DNA from: Thiomargarita sp.
GTDB lineage: Bacteria; Pseudomonadota; Gammaproteobacteria; Beggiatoales; Beggiatoaceae
Assembly: GCA_020721045.1 (NCBI GenBank)
Contig: DYNN01000006.1
Location: 1-64,000, forward strand
DNA: 64,000 nucleotides
Direction: 5' to 3'
The number at the start of each line of letters is the position of its first letter. Within the stretch, counting starts at the first letter, position 1. Positions 32,401 through 38,400 of the stretch are shown here, piece by piece. Under the pieces are notes generated by a model. That model was not told the origin of the DNA and searched no databases. It saw nothing but the letters and a program-made list of their open reading frames with translations. Made by a program: the position numbers and the translations under genes.

Positions 32401-35400
32401 TGATTTAAATACCACAGATGACAATGCCACCTTTACCACGATTACAGACAATAATGGACAATATCAATTTTCTAATTTACCCGCAGGACTTGTCGAAATT
32501 ACAGTAGGCGAAGGTATTCCCGCAGAATTATCGCCCACTCAAGGTTCTGGTTCTATTGGATTAGGTCAAACCACATTAACCTTAAAACCTTTTGATAATC
32601 GTCAAGATATTGATTTTGGTTACACCGCCGCACCACAAAGTTCAATTGGCGATCAAGTATGGTTTGATACCAATGGTAATGGTATTTTCGATAGCGGAGA
32701 AAGTGTTTTACCCAATGTGACAGTGACTTTAAGAGAAGCTGGTACTGATGGAATTTTAAATACAGTCGATGACATTATTACAACGCAACAGACTGATAAT
32801 AATGGACGTTATGTATTTTCTAATTTAACTGAAGGTTTATATCAAGTTACACCCACAACGCCGACTGGATCGACTTTAACCACACCCAATAGTTTGAATC
32901 CAATCAATTTAAGCAATAATGAGCAAATTGACACCGTTGATTTTGGTTTTGTTGGGAATGCGTCGTTAGGTGATTATGTGTGGTATGACGTTAATCATGA
33001 TGGTGTACAAGACAGCAATGAACAGGGTTTAACCAATGTAACAATTAATGCGATTTGGGCGGGCAATGATGGAAATATAAACACAACTGCTGACAATGCA
33101 ACTTTCACTACCCAAACTGATGCAACGGGTCATTATTTATTTGAACACTTACCACAAGGTAGCTACCAAGTCACGGTTAATCAAGGTATTCCAAATGGTC
33201 TAACTCCAATAGTTGGCACACAATCAATTGGATTAGGTACTGCTAATGTCACACTCACAGCCAATGAAAATAAGCGCGATGTTGATTTTGGCTACATAGG
33301 CACAGCTTCTTTAGGTGACTATGTTTGGAAAGATACTAACAAAGATGCGATCCAAGATGCCACTGAATTAGGTTTAGCCAATGTGACTGTCACTGCAACT
33401 TGGGCAGGCAGTGATAACAATTTTAATACATCCGATGACAATGTCACTTTTACCACAACAACAGATGCGAGCGGACACTATTTATTTTCAGATTTACCAG
33501 CAGGACAATATCAAGTCACAGTTGGAAGCGGCTTACCTGTTGGACTTGCGCCAATTGAAGGCTCACAATCCATTGGTTTAGGCACAGCAACTGTTAGTTT
33601 AGCGGCTCATGAAAATAAGCGAGATGTCGATTTTGGTTATGTTAATGGACCACAAGGTTCCATTGGTGATTTAGTGTGGTATGACACTAATGCGGATGGT
33701 TTTTATAATATTAATGAACCCATTTTATCTGATGTCACCGTGACTTTAACGAGTGCTGGCAATGATGGTCAATTTGGCACTGCTGACGATATCACTCAAA
33801 CCCAACTCACTGATGCAAATGGTCATTATCAGTTTAACCAATTGCCCGCTGGTTCATATCAAGTAACACCTTCAACGCCTTATGGATTAACTTTAACAAC
33901 ACCGAGTAGTCTTAATCCAGTAAATTTAGCCGAAAATCAACACATTGACACAATAGATTTTGGTTATCAGGGCAAAGAACAGCTAGGTGATTATGTTTGG
34001 ACAGATTCAAATGGTGACGGCATTCAAGATGCAACTGAAACCGGACTGGCTAACGTTGTTGTTCGTGCGATTTGGGGTGGTGCTGATGGCAATTTAAATA
34101 CACCTGCTGATAACTTAATTTTAACAACCACAACAGATAGTGACGGTCATTATCAATTTACACATTTATCTCCCGGACTTTATCAAGTTTCAGTCATCAA
34201 TGGTATTCCTAATAATCTCGTTGCTGTAGAAGGTAATCAATCGATTGGATTAGGCACAACTACGATCACATTGCCGCTTAACAGTAATCGTCAAGATGTT
34301 GATTTTGGTTACAAACCACTAGCCACAACTGGCAGCATTGGTGATCAAGTATGGTATGACACTAATGAAAACGGTATTTTTGATGCGAATGAACCGATTT
34401 TAGCAGACGTACCTGTGACTTTAACCAGTGCTGGTGATGATGGCATTTTGGGTACAGACGATGATGTTACGCAAACCACAATAACCGATGAAAATGGTCA
34501 GTATCAATTTACCGATTTACCCGCTGGCAAATACCAAGTTACAACACCAGTGCCCGAAGGTACTTATCTAACGACACCGAATCAACCGATTGATTTAGCG
34601 AATGGTGAACATGTTGATACTGTTGATTTAGGTTACAAAGGCGGCACAGATTTAGGCAACTATGTATGGTTAGACGCTAATGGTGACGGCATTCAAGACA
34701 GCAATGAAACAGGAATTGCCAACGCCACTGTACAAATTACTTGGGGTGGCATTGACAACGATTTAAGTACAACTAACAACAATATTAGCTTTACCACAAC
34801 AACTGATGCTAATGGACATTATCAATTTAACGATATTCCACCCGGCTATTATCAAGTCACAGTCACAGGTGTACCCAATAATTTAACTCCTGTACAAGGC
34901 AATCAATCCATTGGTTTAGGTGAAGCCACAGTTATTTTACCTATTGATGGCAGTAAACAAGATGTTGATTTTGGTTACAAACCCACCGCAGGCAGTATTG
35001 GCGATCAAGTGTGGTATGACACTAACGAGAATGGTGTATTTGACAGTGATGAACCGATTTTAGCCGATGTACCTGTTACATTAAGAGAAGCCGGTAACGA
35101 TGGTATTTTATATACCTCAGACGATGTTATCCAAACAACAACAACCGATGAAAATGGACAATATCAATTTACAGATTTACCCGCTGGCAAATACCAAGTT
35201 ACAACACCAGTGCCCGAAGGTACCTATCTAACGACACCAAATCAACCGATTGATTTAGCAGATGGTGAATATATTGATACTGCTGATTTAGGTTACAAAG
35301 GCGGCACAGATTTAGGCAACTATATCTGGCTAGACGCTAATGGTGACGGTATTCAAGACAGCAATGAAACAGGAATTGCCAATGCCACAGTACAAATTAC

Positions 35401-38400
35401 TTGGGGTGGCATTGACAACGATTTAAGTACAACTAACAACAATATTAGCTTTACCACAACAACTGATGCTAATGGACATTATCAATTTAACGATATTCCA
35501 CCCGGCTATTATCAAGTCACAGTCACAGGTGTACCCAATAATTTAACTCCTGTACAAGGCAATCAATCCATTGGTTTAGGTGAAGCCACAGTTATTTTAC
35601 CTATTGATGGCAGTAAACAAGATGTTGATTTTGGTTACAAACCCACCGCAGGCAGTATTGGCAATCAAATCTGGTACGATACCAATGAAAACGGTGTGTT
35701 TGACAGTGGTGAACCTGCATTACCAAACATTCCTGTAACTTTAAGAGAAGCTGGTGCTGACGGTAATTTAGGCACAGCAGATGACATTATCAGAACGACA
35801 ACCACGGATAACAATGGTCAATACCAGTTCAGCGGATTACCCGCGGGTACTTATCAAGTCACAGTGCCAACACCTAACGGCACGGCTTTAACCACACCGA
35901 ATAGTAGCAATCCTGTTACCTTAGGCAGTGGACAACATATTGATACTGTTGACTTTGGCTATACTGGCACCGCGCAACTCGGTGATTATGTGTGGACTGA
36001 TACGGATGGTGACGGCATTCAAGATAGTAACGAAACGGGTTTAGCAAATGTCACGGTTCAAGCGGTTTGGGGTGGTGCGGATGGTGATTTAAACACGACT
36101 GCTGACAATATTATTTTAATCACTACTACCGATGCAACAGGTCATTATCAGTTTAACGGCTTGCCACCGGGTGCTTATCAAGTCACGGTAATCAGTGGAA
36201 TTCCAACGAATTTAACTGCCGTAACAGGTGCGCAATCTATCGGTTTAGGCACAGCTGACGTGACTTTAGCTGCAAATGGCAATAGACAAGATGTTGATTT
36301 TGGTTACACACCGTCGGGTACGATTGGCGATCAAGTGTGGTATGACGTTGATGGTGATGGTATTTTTGATCCAAACGAGTCGGTATTACCGAATGTGCCT
36401 GTGACTTTAAGAGAAGTTGGTAATGACGGTGTTTTAAATACAGCAGATGACATTATCAGAACCACAACCACGGATAACAACGGTCAATATCAATTTAGCG
36501 GATTGCCAGCGGGTACTTATCAAGTCACAGTACCAACACCCGACGGCACGGCTTTAACTACACCCGCGAGCAGTAATCCTGTTACTTTAGGCAGCGGACA
36601 ACATATTGATACTGTTGACTTTGGCTATACTGGCACAGCGCAACTCGGTGATTATGTGTGGACGGACACGAATGGTGATGGTGTTCAAGATGGTAATGAA
36701 ACGGGTTTAGCGAATGTCACGATTCAAGCGGTTTGGGGTGGTGCGGATGGTGATTTAGCAACGACTGCTGACAATATTATTTTAACCACTACTACCGATG
36801 CAACAGGTCATTATCAGTTCAATGGCTTGCCACCCGGCAGTTACCAAGTCACGGTAATTAGTGGAATTCCAACGAATTTAACTGCCGTAACGGGTGCGCA
36901 ATCCATCGGTTTAGGCACAGCAAACGTGACTTTAGCTGCAAATGGTAATAGGCAAGATGTTGATTTTGGTTATACACCTTCTGCTACGATCGGTGATCAA
37001 GTGTGGTATGACGTTGATGGTGATGGTATTTTTGATTCAAACGAGTCGGTATTACCTAACATTCCTGTAACTTTAAGAGAAGCTGGTAATGACGGTGTTT
37101 TAAATACAGCAGATGACATTATCAGAATCACAACCACGGATAACAACGGTCAATATCAATTTAGCGGATTACCCGCCGGTACTTATCAAGTCACAGTACC
37201 AACACCCGACGGTACGGCTTTAACTACACCGAATAGTAGTAATCCGGTGACTTTAACCAGCGGACAACATATTGATACTGTTGACTTTGGCTATACTGGC
37301 ACCGCACAACTTGGTGATTATGTTTGGACAGACATTGATGGTGATGGTGTTCAAGATACGAATGAAAGCGGTTTGGCTAATGTCACGATTCAAGCGGTTT
37401 GGGGCGGTGCGGATGGTGATTTAGCAACGACTGCTGACAATATTATTTTAACCACTACTACTGATGCAACCGGTCATTATCAGTTCAATAGCTTGCCACC
37501 CGGAGCTTATCAAGTTACTGTACTCAACGGTGTACCGAATAATTTGAGTCCAGTGCAAGGTGCGCAATCTATCGGATCTGGTACAACAACTATTATGCTT
37601 GCACCATCAGAAAGTCGGCAAGACATTGATTTTGGTTATACAGAACAACTACTTGGTTCTATTGGAGATTTTGTATGGTATGACATTAATAACAATGGAT
37701 TATTTGACAGTGGTGAGCCTGCATTATCTAACATGCCAATGACTTTAACGATTGCGGGTATTGATGGTTTGCTAGGTACGGCTGATGATGTGATTAAAAC
37801 CACGACTACGGATGCCAATGGTTATTACGCTTTCACACATTTACCCGCTGGTTTGTATCAGGTTTCAGTTCCTACGCCGTTAGGTACAATATTGACGACA
37901 CCTAATAGTTTGTTGCCTGTTCAATTGGGTAAAGGACAGCAGATTGATACTGTTGATTTTGGCTTTAGTGGTAAGGGTGCTATTGGCGATTATGTGTGGT
38001 TTGATGAAAATAAAAATGGCTTTGCAGATGCGGACGAATTAGGTATTGATAACGTGACTTTACAGCTTATATGGGCTGGTAATGACGGAATTATTGGCAC
38101 TAATGACGATGTTAGTTTTAGCACAATAACAGATAGCACGGGCTATTATCAGTTTGAAAATCTGCCCAATGGTAATTTTGTCGTGACAGTTGATACTTCT
38201 ACTTTGCCTAAAGGTTTTGGTCCAACAATTGGTAATACCAATGTTCATCCTGTCACTTTATCGCCTGAACAACATTATGAAAATGCTGATTTTGGTTATA
38301 TTACAGTCCCTGATTATGTGATTAGTAAAGATGATGGTGTGGAATCTGTGAAGCCGGGTGATGTGATTACTTATACGATCACGGTGACAAATGCAGGTCA

